Assembly (NCBI GenBank): GCA_027493525.1 | Contig: JAOSKN010000001.1 | Location: forward strand, 310,001-374,000 | DNA: 64,000 nt | Source: Planctomycetota bacterium | GTDB lineage: Bacteria > Planctomycetota > SZUA-567 > H5-PLA8 | Direction: 5' to 3' | Shown: positions 10,101 to 19,838 of the stretch, in pieces | Layout: each line of letters begins with the position of its first letter | Position numbering within the stretch: the first letter of the stretch is position 1 | Notes under the pieces: model-generated | What the model was told of the DNA's origin: nothing | What the model saw: only the letters and a program-made list of their open reading frames with translations | Databases searched by the model: none | Translations under genes and position numbers: made by a program

Positions 10101-10794
10101 GCGCGTCCGTCAGGGCGTCCGAGAAGATCCGCACCTCGTCGATCCCGAACTGCAGACTCGAGTAGATCCACTCGCCCAGCGCCAGCATGCGCGGGCTGTT
10201 CGTGAAGTCCCAGCGGTGCTTGCCCCAGTGGTCGTCCACCGGCACGCCGTCCTCGTAGAGCTTCAGTCCCTGGTCGCGGTCCCACACGAACGCCAAGTGG
10301 TGCCATTCCCCGGCCTTCCAGCGCTTGTAGATCGGCTTGAAGTCCATCCGCGGCGTGTAGCGCCCCGCGTCGAAGAAGTGCAGTTGCACTCGCTCGCTGC
10401 GCTGGATCACCTGCGTCACTCCGCTCCAGTAGCCCTCCACGTCACTGGCCACGCTGACCAGGCTTTCCCACTCGCGCACGTTGGGCTCCTCGACGAACTG
10501 GTAGAAAAAACCCCACGTGCCGCGCGAAAGGTCGATGTTCCCTCGCCCGTCGAAGCGGATCGCCGCGTACTTCTTCTTCATCACCGCGGCCTTCCCCACC
10601 GCGCCGGACACGTACTCGTCCACCCGCGCCTGGTACGGCGCCGCGGCGCCGCGCGCCAGGACCGCGTTCGGCGTCCCCTCGTCGAAGGTGACCCGGAAAA
10701 TCTCGCGAGGACCGGCCGCGCCGTCCTCGGCCGCCGCAAGGGCCGCCAGGGCCAGGACGAGCGCGCAAGTTCCGTACAAGTGCAGGCTCCGCAT
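7157..10794 (-). CDS. Exported LamG-domain protein with alpha-toroid glycan-enzyme region (frameshifted)
   Basis: About 1212 residues. The start at ATG 10794 has GGAGG upstream and opens a signal peptide (YGTCALVLALAALAAAEDG). Residues 35-230 are a LamG/concanavalin-like sandwich (WKAGEWHHLAFVWDRDQGLKL, LGEWIYSSLQFGIDEVRIF). The C-terminal 600 residues are helical, with repeated aromatic motifs of an alpha/alpha-toroid (WDGVYRDALRDGVSRTIRDN, YSPSMTEHWWMAYMASGDAK). A WPMHGISY motif is close to the WPMHGIR of the PcRGLX-like protein at 13640, so the two are probably distantly related. The reading frame changes at about 8948-8960, where one base seems missing from a G-run; both halves show normal codon use. 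A polysaccharide lyase or hydrolase working outside the cytoplasm is inferred. The operator-bearing promoter is shared with the regulator at 10969. Confidence 0.65.
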
Positions 10795-10832
10795 GGGCTT
10801 CCTCCGTCGCAGGGGCGTCTCGCCGTACTTTG

Positions 10833-10846
10833 GATACATTTGTATC
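10833..10846. promoter_or_regulatory. Palindromic operator, copy 1
   Basis: GATACATTTGTATC is a perfect 14-bp palindrome, 39 bases upstream of the LamG gene start, in the divergent spacer shared with the GntR/LacI regulator. A second site of the same GATAC-N4-GTAT design lies near the regulator's start. This is the usual arrangement for a locally acting sugar repressor. Confidence 0.6.
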
Positions 10847-10870
10847 ACACTCGATCATACACCAGGTCAG

Positions 10871-10890
10871 TCAAAATTTCTAAATTTTGA
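10871..10890. promoter_or_regulatory. AT-rich 20-bp inverted repeat in the divergent promoter
   Basis: Two 9-base arms (TCAAAATTT and AAATTTTGA) flank CT. It sits midway between the two GATAC sites. It may be an additional operator, or simply overlap the divergent promoters, which must lie in this AT-rich stretch. Confidence 0.4.
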
Positions 10891-10921
10891 CGCTTAAAAT
10901 TTGAATCTTGAGCGTATTTGA

Positions 10922-10935
10922 GATACGGTTGTATT
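10922..10935. promoter_or_regulatory. Palindromic operator, copy 2
   Basis: GATACGGTTGTATT has the same GATAC and GTAT half-sites at the same spacing as 10833-10846. It lies 34 bases before the regulator's ATG. Two such sites 89 bases apart would permit autoregulation and control of the leftward gene, possibly by looping. Confidence 0.5.
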
Positions 10936-10968
10936 CATAGTATTCCACCGGCGTATCGAAAGGCTCAC

Positions 10969-12075
10969 ATGGCCAGGACGCCTCTCCAGCCGCGTAAACT
11001 CAAGCACACCCTCGTCTCGCGGGCGCTTCTGGACGATTTGCGCAGCCTCCATCCCGGGCACAAGCTTCCCACGGTCCGCCAACTGATGAAGCGTTTCGGC
11101 GCCAGCCAGGCGACCATCGCCCGCGCCCTGGACGAACTCAAGCGCCAGGGCTTGATCTCCCGCAAGGCCGGCAGCGGCGTTTACGTTGAGCGCCCCCGCC
11201 CGGTCCATGGCGATTACTCCGTCGCCGTCGTCGTCCCCGACGTCAGCACCACCACCTCCTCCCTGATGTTGAAGGGGATCGAGCGCGAGTTCTCCGCCTC
11301 CGGCTACCGCTGCGTCTTCTGGAACGGGAACCGGCACTTCCGCCGCGAGTGCGCGCGGATCCGAGCGGGCGGCGCGTCGATCGACGGCCTGATCGTCAAC
11401 TCCCGCACCCATTACGTCTACAACCCAGCGTACATCGCCTTTCACGCGCGGTTGCTCAAGCGACACGCCTGGCCCATGGTGATGGTGGACATCCCCGTTC
11501 CCGGGCTCCCGGCGCCCTTCGTGGGCGACGACAACTACAGCGCCTTCCACGACCTCGGCGCGTTGATCGCCTCCGCGAACCTCGCCGACCGCCTCAACAT
11601 GCTCGTCCTCGAAGGCAGCCTCATCGGCATGGAGCGCCTCTACGGCCTGCGCCGCGGGCTCCGCGCCGCGGGGGGGCCCGTTCCGCGCCTCCAGGTCGTC
11701 CATGCCAACCCGCGCACCCTGGAACGGCGCGTGAAGCGCTTCCGCCTGCTCAACCGCCGCCCCGGCGCCGGGCCGCGCCTGCTCGTCAACGCCGATCCCC
11801 GCTTCCTGCCGCACCTGCGCTCCATGCTCCGCCAAGAAAAATTGAAACTCCCCGAGGAACTGCTCCTCTTCAGCGTCTGCGAGTCCCGCGACCTGATCAA
11901 CGACCACGACCTGCCCTTCGTCGCGCTCGTCAAGCCGTCCGAAGACGTCGGCGCCGCCGCGGCGCGCGCCATGAAAAAACTCCTGGCGGGACAGCCCTGC
12001 GAGCCCGCCCTGCGCCTTCCCCTGACGCGCATCGTCCCGCCCGAGTATCGGGCCTTGCTCGGCATGAAAACGTGA
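10969..12075 (+). CDS. GntR-type DNA-binding / LacI-type sensor transcription regulator
   Basis: The protein has 368 residues. The first 75 form a GntR winged helix (LPTVRQLMKRFGASQATIAR, ALDELKRQGLISRKAGSGVY). The rest is a periplasmic-binding-protein-like sensor typical of LacI regulators (VAVVVPDVSTTTSSLMLKGI, VDIPVPGLPAPFVGDDNYSA, and a closing AAAARAMKKLLAGQPCEPAL). Such hybrids usually bind a sugar and control neighbouring glycan genes. ATG 10969 is chosen over an in-frame 10918 start because the earlier start would overlap operator copy 2. It is transcribed divergently from the LamG gene and 96 bases upstream of the propeller/PcRGLX pair, which it probably regulates. Confidence 0.85.
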   Translation: MARTPLQPRKLKHTLVSRALLDDLRSLHPGHKLPTVRQLMKRFGASQATIARALDELKRQGLISRKAGSGVYVERPRPVHGDYSVAVVVPDVSTTTSSLMLKGIEREFSASGYRCVFWNGNRHFRRECARIRAGGASIDGLIVNSRTHYVYNPAYIAFHARLLKRHAWPMVMVDIPVPGLPAPFVGDDNYSAFHDLGALIASANLADRLNMLVLEGSLIGMERLYGLRRGLRAAGGPVPRLQVVHANPRTLERRVKRFRLLNRRPGAGPRLLVNADPRFLPHLRSMLRQEKLKLPEELLLFSVCESRDLINDHDLPFVALVKPSEDVGAAAARAMKKLLAGQPCEPALRLPLTRIVPPEYRALLGMKT

Positions 12076-12171
12076 ATTCCGACTTGGAGATCGGCGCAGG
12101 CCGCAGGTGTCTTGTCACGTTTTACGCATCACGCTTTTGAGACGCATCCATTTAAGGGAAGACTCCCGCCC

Positions 12172-13634
12172 ATGTACTTCAACGACGGCATGTTCCCCAA
12201 CGAGATCGGCGACTTCGACGTCGTCGAGCACGACGGCGCGCTCCACCTCTTCTACCTCACGCTCCCCAACCACGACAGCGTGGGGCACCTCAAGAGCGAC
12301 GATGGGATCCGCTGGGAACCCCTCCCCGACGCCTTGCGCACCGGCGCGCCCGGCGAATTCGACGCCGACCAGATCTGGACCATGGGCCTCTTCCGCCACG
12401 ACGGCCGCTGGCACATGCTCTACACCTCCAACGAGCGCCGCGGCACGATCCAGCGCATCGGCCTCGCCCGCAGCGACGACCTGCTCGCCTGGACCAAATT
12501 TCCCGGCAACCCCGTCGCCTCGCCCGACCCGCGCTGGTACGAGGTCCACGCCGAGGGCAACTACCGCTCCGACTGGCGCGATCCCCACATCGTCGCCGAC
12601 GGCGGCAAGCTCCACGCCTTCCTCTGCGCGCGCGAAAGGAACGGGCTCCTCAATCGCCGCGGCTGCGCCGGCTACTTCACCAGCACCGACGGCGAGCGCT
12701 GGACCGTCCAGCCACCCGCCTGCACGCCCCGCGTGGGCTACGACTTCGAGTGCCCCTCCGTCTTCAAGCTCGACGGCCGCTGGTACCTCGTCGCCATCTG
12801 CGGAGCACACGACCGCAGCGTCTACCGCGTCGCCGAACGGATCGAGGGCCCCTGGCGCCGCCCCTGCGACGACGCCATCACCCCAGGCCAGAACCAGTCC
12901 CTCCGCCCGTGCCGCTTCAAGGGCCGCATGCACCTCTTCCACTGGACCCGCGGCCCCCGCGACTGGAACGCTTACCGCGGCGGCGGGCACTACTCCGCCG
13001 TCGCCAGCCCCAAGGAGGCCTGGGCCGACGAAACCGGCGCGCTGCACCTGAAGTCCTGCGACTGGTCGCCGCTCTATCGCGGCGAGCCGCGCCCGCTCCC
13101 CGCCGACCCCGGCAGCGCGGGCGCGGGGACCTGGAAGGCCTCGGGCGGCGGCCTCGCCGGTGACTCCGAGTTCGGAACCGGCGTCTGGGTCAGCCAGGCC
13201 GAGCACGAGGACTTCGAACTGCGCGCCGAGTTCAAAGCCGATCCCAGCCGCCCCGCGCGCGAGTTCGGCTTCGCTCTGCGCACCGACGAGCACGGCGACC
13301 AGGGCGTCTTCGCCGGGCTCGTTCCCGGACGCTTCGAGGCCCAGCTCGTCAAGGTCGTCAACAACCACCGCCACGGCCCCCAGTCTCTCTGGCGCGGCCG
13401 CTCCGTGATCCAGCGCTACCACGTCCCCGCGCCCCCGACGGGGTCTATCGGCTGCGCCTCATCGCCTGGGGTCCTTCCGTCGAGCTGACCGTCAACGACC
13501 GCCTCGCACTCCACGCCCTGACCCTGCCCCGCCGCCGCGGGCGCGTCGGCGCGTTCCTCGAAGACGGCGGGGGCCGTTTCGAGAGCTTCACCCTTCAACC
13601 ACTCTCCGCACCCACCTGCAATTGGGAGGAGTAA
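12172..13634 (+). CDS. GH43/GH32-like five-bladed beta-propeller glycosidase (frameshift near the 3' end)
   Basis: About 487 residues, with no obvious signal peptide. The N-terminal propeller shows the acid-bearing motifs of clan F/J enzymes: an early Asp region (FNDGMFPNEIGDFDVVE), the central SDWRDPHIV (Asp-Pro-His), and a later Glu in GYDFECPSVF. The second half (about 340-487) is a beta-sandwich (DFELRAEFKADP, EFGFALRTDEHGDQGVFAGL) like the GH32 C-terminal module. The frame shifts at about 13431-13441, where one C appears missing. After correction the protein ends at 13634, only 5 bases before the next start, and its last codons supply that gene's GGGAGGAG ribosome site. Substrate cannot be told; beta-fructan, arabinan or mannoside are all possible. 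Confidence 0.75.
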
Positions 13635-13639
13635 CAATT

Positions 13640-16600
13640 ATGCGCACGACCGCCTTGGCAGGCCCGCGTCGCACCGAGAATCCTCTCTCTCGAGGAATGC
13701 GCTGGCTGGAGGTTGCCGCGCTGCTCGCTTTCGCCCTCCCGATCGCCGCCGCCGCGCGCGCCGGAGAGGCCGACCTCGCCGTCGAGATCCGCCCGCTCCC
13801 GCCGACCGGCTTCGAAAGCACCTCCAACGCCAAGACCAACGCGCTTTACGCCGATCGCTTCGTCTACTGGGACGACGACCCCACCGGACAGTTCCTGCTC
13901 TCCTTCCTTGGCGCGGATTGGAAAGACAAGCCCATCGGCCTCGCGTTGAAGGACGCCGCCGGCGCGGAGGTCTGGACGCACAAGCTCGCCGCCGCCCAGC
14001 AGCCCAAGGCCGCGCTGATCCTCAGACTCGGCGCGCTCAAGCCCGGCGCGTACAAGCTCGAGGCCACGCTCCAGGCCGAACCGCCCTTGACGCTGGAAGC
14101 CTCCTTCCTGCGCGAAGCGAAGAAGTTTCCGTCCGTCCCCTTCCCCAAGGACGGCCTCGAGATCGAAGTCGAGCCGCAGGTGCACCTCGCCGCGGCCGCC
14201 TGGCCCATCACGACCGGCATTCCTTTACCCCAAGGACTCCTGACCGACCTCGCGCGACTGGAACTCCTCGAGGACGGCAAGCCCGTCCCGTGCCAGCTCG
14301 AGGCGGCCTCCACCTGGCATCCCGGCCCCGGCGCCTCGATCCGCTGGGCGCGACTCTCCTTCACGGCCCGCTACGCAGCCGGCAAGCCGCGCGCGTACCG
14401 CCTGCGCCTGCACGAGAAACCCGTCGAACGGCCCAAGGCCGCGCTGAGCCTCGCCGAGTCCCCCGAGGCCTTCACCGTCCAGTCCGGCGAGCTCAAGTTC
14501 GAGGTTCTGCGCAAGGGCTTCAACGGGATTCAGCGCGCCTGGTTCGACGCCGACGCCGACGGCCGCTTCGCCGACTCCGAACTCGTCGTGGACGCTACTG
14601 CCACCAAGGTCGCCGGCCCCTACCTCATCGACCAGCGCCACGTCCGCTTCGATGCGCTTCAGGATCCCGAGGCGTCGGTCGAGGTGGAGGAACGCGGCCC
14701 TGTGCGGGTCGTGATCGCCGCGAAGGGCTGGTACTTCAATAAGGATGTCAGTGAGCAGGCCGGCAGCCCGCGCCTCTGCCGCTTCGTCACGCGCCTGACC
14801 GCGTATGCCGGGCGCTCCGAGGTCCGCGTCCAGAACTTCACCGAGCTGACCTTCGACACCGACGACATGCGCCTGCGCGACGTCGGCTTCCGCGTCCCCA
14901 CCGTCGCCTCGAGCGCTTGGGCGGCCGGCCTCGACGGCAAGGAACTCGCCGAGCCCTTCACTGCCCCCGAGGACGGTGTCTTCTTCCACCAGTACCGCTG
15001 GAACAAGACCCGCGTCGTGAAGACCAAGGACGCCCGCGGCGTCGAGACCGAATCGCCGCTCGTCGAAGGCGAAAAGACCGACGGCTGGTTCAGCGTCCGC
15101 TTCGGCAAGGAAGAGCCCGCCGTCCCCTGCCTCACGCTTCTCGCCAAGGATCTCTGGGAAAAGTTCCCCAAGGAGGTCGTCCTGCGCCCCAACGACGTCC
15201 GCGTCCACGCCTGGCCCATGCACGGCATCCGCACCTTCAGCGACGAGGAGAACTACGGGCGCAACGACATTTACAAGCTGCGCTTCTTCCACGAGGGCCT
15301 GCTCCTCGACCTGCGCTTCCCCACCCGCGCCTACGAAGCGCTGAAGGAAATCGACCGCAAGACGCGCTGGGATCCCGAGAACATGGCCGAGCACGCGCTG
15401 GGCGGGAACGCCCAGGGGCTCTCGCTGCGCAGCGAGTTCGCGCTCCGCTTCCCACGCCTACAAAGGCCTCGACGCGCCCGCCGAGGCCCGGCTCGCGCGC
15501 CAGAATCCCCACGCCCGCGCCCCCGGCGCCTGGAACGCCGCCTCTCGCGCCCTCGGCAACGTTCACCCCCGCGACCCCGAGACCTACCCCTGGGTCGAGG
15601 CCTCGCTCGATCGCGTCTTCCAGGACCATCTGCGCAACATCGTTGAAGGCGCCGAGGAATTCGGGCAGTTCGCCTACGCCGGAACCCACAACGGCGCGGG
15701 CCTGGAGCCCGGCACCAAGGTCGCCCTACTCCACCGCGTCTGGCAGGCCAGCCACTACCGCCACGTCTGGACGCCCTGGCTCTACTTCTACCGCGGCGCG
15801 CCCTTCGACGTCTTGCGCTGGGCGCGCGCCACCACCGATCGCTTCATGGATCTGGAGACCGTCGCCTATGCCGACCCCCTGCGCCCGCTCAAGTTCCACA
15901 TCCCCGGCGCGATGTACCACGCCAAGGGCTTCACGCCCTGGGGCGCGCCGCGCTACGGGCAGGCCACCCGCGACCTCTACTCCAGCTACTACGGCCACTT
16001 CATCGATCCCGGCGCCTACCTGATCCGCTGGTACGTCGAAGGCGACGGCCGAGCGCGGGACCTCCACGACCTTTGGATCGGCGCCATGAAGGTTTACAAG
16101 ACCTGGCCCAGCGCCAACCGCGAGACCTGCACGGCCATGGGCGAAGCCATCGAGGCCTACCGCGCTACCTGGGATCCCGACTTTATCGGCCTGCTGCATC
16201 CCATGGCCGGCGCCATGTTCTCCGTGCCTTTCTCCAAATGGCAGTCCGCCTCCCATCACCCTCACTTCCACGCCCTCTGGCTCAACCGCTGGCACGACCT
16301 CGCCCGCGATCCGCGCATTCTCCCGGCCATCGACCAGTACATCGCCGACGGCTTCAGGGCCTGCCCCACCATGCAGGTCCTGCGCTTCGACCTCGGCGCC
16401 GACCCCGCCGGGCTCCAAGAGTTCGTCCCCGCCGTCTACGACCGCCTCCATGCCATCTTCCGCAAGCCCGGCGACCCTTTCGACGGCTACGAAGGCGGCA
16501 GCTTCCCCGCCGACCCCTACAGCTTCCACACCCACGTCGTCTACTGGATGCACGCCGCCAGGCGCGCCGGACTCCTCAAGCTCGAACAACCCGCCGGCGA

Positions 16601-17336
16601 CGACGGCTCCTCCGTCTACCCCTACACCCACAGCCACGTGCAATACCTGGCCAACGAAACCCCTGGCCTCCACGTCCTCGCCCTCAACCCGGCCGGCAAG
16701 GACTTCGCCTGGCGTCTCGAAAGTCCTGGCGGCTACGACTCCGACGCCATCCTCTTCCGAGTCCTCGCCCCCGACGGCGCCGAACTCCTCCGCAAGCCGC
16801 TCACCAATCCGGAAGAAGGCCGCAAGCTCCGCTACATCGGCGAACACGTGCTCAACTTCCCCGTCGAGGCCGGCGGCCGCAAAGGGCTCTACGCGCTCGA
16901 AGCCCGCGCCCACCAGCCCCTGTTCGTGGCCCCCGTCACGCAACTCCCCGCCGAAGGGCTCCTGCTCAAGAAGGACGTCCTCTACAACGTCACCGGCCGC
17001 GCCTCCGGCTTCATGGCTCCGCGCGCCGAAGGACAGGTTCTTAAGCTCCAGCTTTCCGCCATCGACTTCCGCACCCGCTTCGTCACCGTCTATGTGGAAC
17101 TCGTCGACGCCAAGGGCGCCAGCGTCGCCAATACCACGCTCCTCTATAAGACCGCGCGGGAGACCGAAGAAATCGTCCTCGACCCCGCGAAGCACCCGCC
17201 GCCGTGGCGCTTCTACGCCAATCACTACGGCTGGATGAAGGTGCTGGAAGGCGACGGCGGGCTCCTCTTCGCCCCCCGCGCCGAGATGCTCGCGCCGCTC
17301 CGCGAAGCCCTCGACTCCGCCGGCCCCAAGCCGTGA
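13640..17336 (+). CDS. PcRGLX/YetA-like exported protein (exo-rhamnogalacturonan-lyase-like; frameshifted)
   Basis: About 1231 residues, with a signal sequence (VAALLAFALPIAAAARAGEA). The order looks like a RIFT-barrel N-terminal region, a central beta region with TAYAGRSEVRVQNFTELTFD and DMRLRDVGFRVP, and a long C-terminal alpha/alpha toroid (about 600-1000; WTPWLYFYRGAPFDVLRWAR, YYGHFIDPGAYLIRWYVEGD). It ends in a beta-sandwich. These features fit the PcRGLX/YetA family, named for an exo-rhamnogalacturonan lyase; activity here is inferred. The frame changes at 15447-15453 (one extra base), and continuous homology-like sequence resumes at once. Translation is probably coupled to the propeller gene 5 bases upstream. 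Together they would degrade a pectin-type or other complex glycan outside the cytoplasm. Confidence 0.7.
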
Positions 17337-17355
17337 GGGTGAAGTTCCCGCGTGC

Positions 17356-17380
17356 CACGGGTCGGCGCAGCCGCCCCGCG
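17356..17380. repeat. REP-like palindrome (family A)
   Basis: CACGGG-T-CGGC-GCA-GCCG-C-CCCG forms an imperfect hairpin. It is one of seven copies in the window (others near 34459, 35024, 51359, 51465, 53050 and 53164). It lies between the PcRGLX-like gene and the tRNA and may act as a transcript-end structure. Confidence 0.7.
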
Positions 17381-17476
17381 CCTCCACGCCAAACGCGCAC
17401 GCCTCCGCGCAGCCGCCCCTGCCTCCGCGCGGGATCAACAAACCGTGGAAGAACGTCGAGAAACCGTCAGAACGTG

Positions 17477-17553
17477 ATGGAGCCACCTCTGGGACTCGAA
17501 CCCAGGACCTGCGCATTACGAATGCGCCGCTCTACCGGCTGAGCTAAGGTGGC
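17477..17553 (-). tRNA. tRNA-Thr (anticodon CGT)
   Basis: A complete cloverleaf is visible on the minus strand: acceptor GCCACCT pairing with AGGTGGC, D-arm with GCTCAGCCGGTAGAGC, anticodon stem GCGCA/TGCGC around loop TTCGTAA (anticodon CGT, reading ACG), T-arm CTGGG-TTCGAGT-CCCAG, discriminator T, and an encoded CCA (17477-17479). The rightward neighbours are unrelated. Confidence 0.97.
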
Positions 17554-17805
17554 GTAACCGCGACGGCTAGTGGGACTTCAATCTGAATAGCGAGGTGGCG
17601 TCGAGGGATTTGGGCCGTGATCGAGGCGCGCGAAGGGGCGGCGTATCAAGAAGATACGCCAACCGGAGCGCAACGAAGAGCACGGCCAAAAGCGCCGACG
17701 CAACCCGGCATGCAAGATTGAAGGCCCACTAGGTATTATGCGGCGGACACGGGCGCTGGCAAGGGCCGGAATGCGTTGGCTCCCCCGCCGGGGTATACTC
17801 CCCGT

Positions 17806-18234
17806 ATGGGCGAGCCGACGCCGACGCGCAGGTGGTTTCAACTTCACTTGAGTACGTGCGTCGTGCTGATGTTCGCGGCGGGGGCGCTGGTGTGGGCGAA
17901 CCTCAAGGTGGATACGAGTCGTTCAAGGCGCGACATACCTGGGTGGCTTGCGGAAGGTGAAGCGTACGGATGGCCTAAGACTGTGCTTTGGAAGACCAGA
18001 ATCGAAGTCTATCCAATCTATGTGTCTTCAACACGGCTGGTTGAAGATAGTTTCTTCAAGCCAACGGTAACTGAGGGCCGAAATATTTTTGGATGGAATA
18101 TCCCCATCAATGCCTTGGCCGCCCTCGCCATCCTCGCCGCCGTCGCGCTGCCGCTCGAATACCTTGCGCGCAGGCGCGAACGCCAGCCCACGCCGCGGCC
18201 CGAGGGTCCGAGGTCGCCTCAGTTGGACGGATAG
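17806..18234 (+). CDS. Small membrane protein with HLSTC motif, paralogue 1
   Basis: The protein has 142 residues. After a short basic head comes a membrane segment containing FQLHLSTCVVLMFAAGALVW. A periplasmic stretch follows (with EGEAYGWP), then a second membrane segment (INALAALAILAAVALPLEYL) and a basic cytoplasmic tail. The same LHLSTC-(hydrophobic)-FAAGAL opening is found in the protein at 18893, and the YGWP element recurs in the one at 34593, so these form a lineage-specific family. Function unknown. Its last 16 bases overlap the convergent gene at 18219. Confidence 0.7.
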   Translation: MGEPTPTRRWFQLHLSTCVVLMFAAGALVWANLKVDTSRSRRDIPGWLAEGEAYGWPKTVLWKTRIEVYPIYVSSTRLVEDSFFKPTVTEGRNIFGWNIPINALAALAILAAVALPLEYLARRRERQPTPRPEGPRSPQLDG

Positions 18235-18788
18235 CCGTGACCCACCGCGCCGCGGTCGGCCTTTGACCAATACGTGTAATCGTAATGGCCGTCGTAGAGT
18301 CCCGCGTCGATGCCGTCGGGAGGAATCTCGCCCGTCTCCGAATCCACCGGCGTGGACACGTTGACCGTCACGTCCAACCCGGTGCTCAGCTTGCGGTCCG
18401 TGACGCTGGAGTCGAGGCCGAGGATGGTCTCCAGGTCCAACCCGCGCAGGTCGAGCATCAGAATCCGCCCGTTGGCCACCAGGCGCGCCTTGAAGGTCGC
18501 GGTGTTGATGCGCCCGTTCGAGGCGAAGGTCTCTGTGAATTCCACCCCGTTAAGGTTTACCGTAATGTCCAAACCGGCGAGGTCGTTATTGCGCGAGCGC
18601 GTCACGTCCGTGGGCAAGCCCTCCATCGCGGCCTCCACGTCCAGCTTCAGCAGGATGCGATTCGTTTCCGGACGCACATAACTGGCCTTGAAAACGCTCA
18701 TGGTGCGTCCGCGCCCTGCCGCGTGACAGTCCACGGATGCCGCCAGGGCCAGCGCCAGTAACACCAAACTCAGCTTGAACTTGGACAT
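18219..18788 (-). CDS. Small secreted protein of unknown function
   Basis: The protein has 189 residues with a signal peptide (KLSLVLLALALAASVDCHAA); a lipobox is not convincing. The mature part is predicted beta-rich with regular alternation (RILLKLDVEAAMEGLPTDV, GLDITVNLNGVEFTETFA, ARLVANGRILMLDLRGLDLE). It could be a small jelly-roll or surface protein. I recognise no family. Codon use is less GC-extreme than in the neighbours. It converges on and overlaps the gene at 17806. Confidence 0.65.
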   Translation of the reverse strand: MSKFKLSLVLLALALAASVDCHAAGRGRTMSVFKASYVRPETNRILLKLDVEAAMEGLPTDVTRSRNNDLAGLDITVNLNGVEFTETFASNGRINTATFKARLVANGRILMLDLRGLDLETILGLDSSVTDRKLSTGLDVTVNVSTPVDSETGEIPPDGIDAGLYDGHYDYTYWSKADRGAVGHGYPSN

Positions 18789-18892
18789 GGCTCGTACTCC
18801 TTGACGGTTGGATGCGAGTGGCTCCCTGAGAATTGAAACGCAGGCTCGATCTTTTCGTTTGCGGGAAGTTCAGCACAATAATAAGGATGCCC

Positions 18893-19216
18893 ATGACCCG
18901 CCCGACCCTCCGCCTCCACCTCAGCACCTGCCTCGTGTTGGCCTTCGCCGCCGGCGCGCTCCTCTTCTGGAACCTCGCGCCCTACTACTCGGACGCGCCG
19001 CTCGAACCCGGCGACAACCCCGCCCTGCGACCCAACCCGCCGCCCGGCTCGGTCGACCTCGAATTGTTCTTTCACGACTCTTACATCACCGTCGCCTGGT
19101 GGGTTCCGCCGGCGGGCCGAGCCGCGGCGTCCCTGAGCCTGCTCGCCCTCGCGGGCCTGCTGTCCGAACGTCTGGCGCGCAGGAAAAAGCGAACCGCCGG
19201 GCGCGATTCCGCGTAA
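18893..19216 (+). CDS. Small membrane protein with HLSTC motif, paralogue 2
   Basis: The protein has 107 residues. ATG 18893 is chosen because AAGG lies 6-7 bases upstream; in-frame ATGs at 18887 and 18833 are alternatives. It has two membrane segments: LHLSTCLVLAFAAGALLFWN near the start, and AAASLSLLALAGLLSERLAR near the end with a basic tail. It is clearly related to the 17806 protein in motif, topology and size. Function unknown. Confidence 0.65.
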   Translation: MTRPTLRLHLSTCLVLAFAAGALLFWNLAPYYSDAPLEPGDNPALRPNPPPGSVDLELFFHDSYITVAWWVPPAGRAAASLSLLALAGLLSERLARRKKRTAGRDSA

Positions 19217-19325
19217 AAGATTCGAGCGTGGCGCAGCGGCCGCAAGCAGCTCGTAAACTTCGACACAAACCCCAAAAGAATGCGCGAGTTTCCGCGGATT
19301 ACTCCGTGGGAAGAGGGCTCTCGGC

Positions 19326-19838
19326 GTGACGGAACACTCCCCTGCTGGCGCGCTGGGCGAAACTCCCGAGCCGAACCGAGACCGCTTCGAGCGGACCGTG
19401 CGCTGGCTGGGCGGCGAGATGAGCCCCGCGTACCGCGCGCGCTGGCCTCGGGCAGCGCGCCTCCTCAACCGCGCCTACGTCGGCACGCACCTTTACTGCG
19501 CGGCGGCGGCGTTGCTCGTGCCGGCGTATCTGCTCCTGCTCTGTTTCGGCCAGGAGCGTTCTGGGCTGGCAGCCCTGGTCGGCTTGCTGGCCGCGCTCGC
19601 CCTCCTCACGCTGGTCGGCTACGCGCTGCTCTGGCTGCTCGTGATCATCTGCACCGGCTTCAAATTCACGCTTCAGGAACTGCTGGCGGGCATGCTCTGG
19701 TCCGGCGGCTGCGTCGCGCTGCTGGTGGGCTTTTCGCATCCCGTGACGACGTTCGTCGCATCCGGCGGCCTGGTCGCCTTCGTGGCTCTCGTGCTTGCGC
19801 GGATCTTCGAGTTCGACGGCCGCGACAAGGCGCCCTAA
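19326..19838 (+). CDS. Four-helix integral membrane protein, unknown
   Basis: The protein has 170 residues. A charged cytoplasmic head (FERTVRWLGGEMSPAYRARW) precedes four hydrophobic segments at about 50-75, 82-110, 120-135 and 140-160. No catalytic motif is apparent and no family is recognised. The stop codon overlaps the stop of the convergent radical SAM gene by 4 bases. Confidence 0.6.
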   Translation: MTEHSPAGALGETPEPNRDRFERTVRWLGGEMSPAYRARWPRAARLLNRAYVGTHLYCAAAALLVPAYLLLLCFGQERSGLAALVGLLAALALLTLVGYALLWLLVIICTGFKFTLQELLAGMLWSGGCVALLVGFSHPVTTFVASGGLVAFVALVLARIFEFDGRDKAP

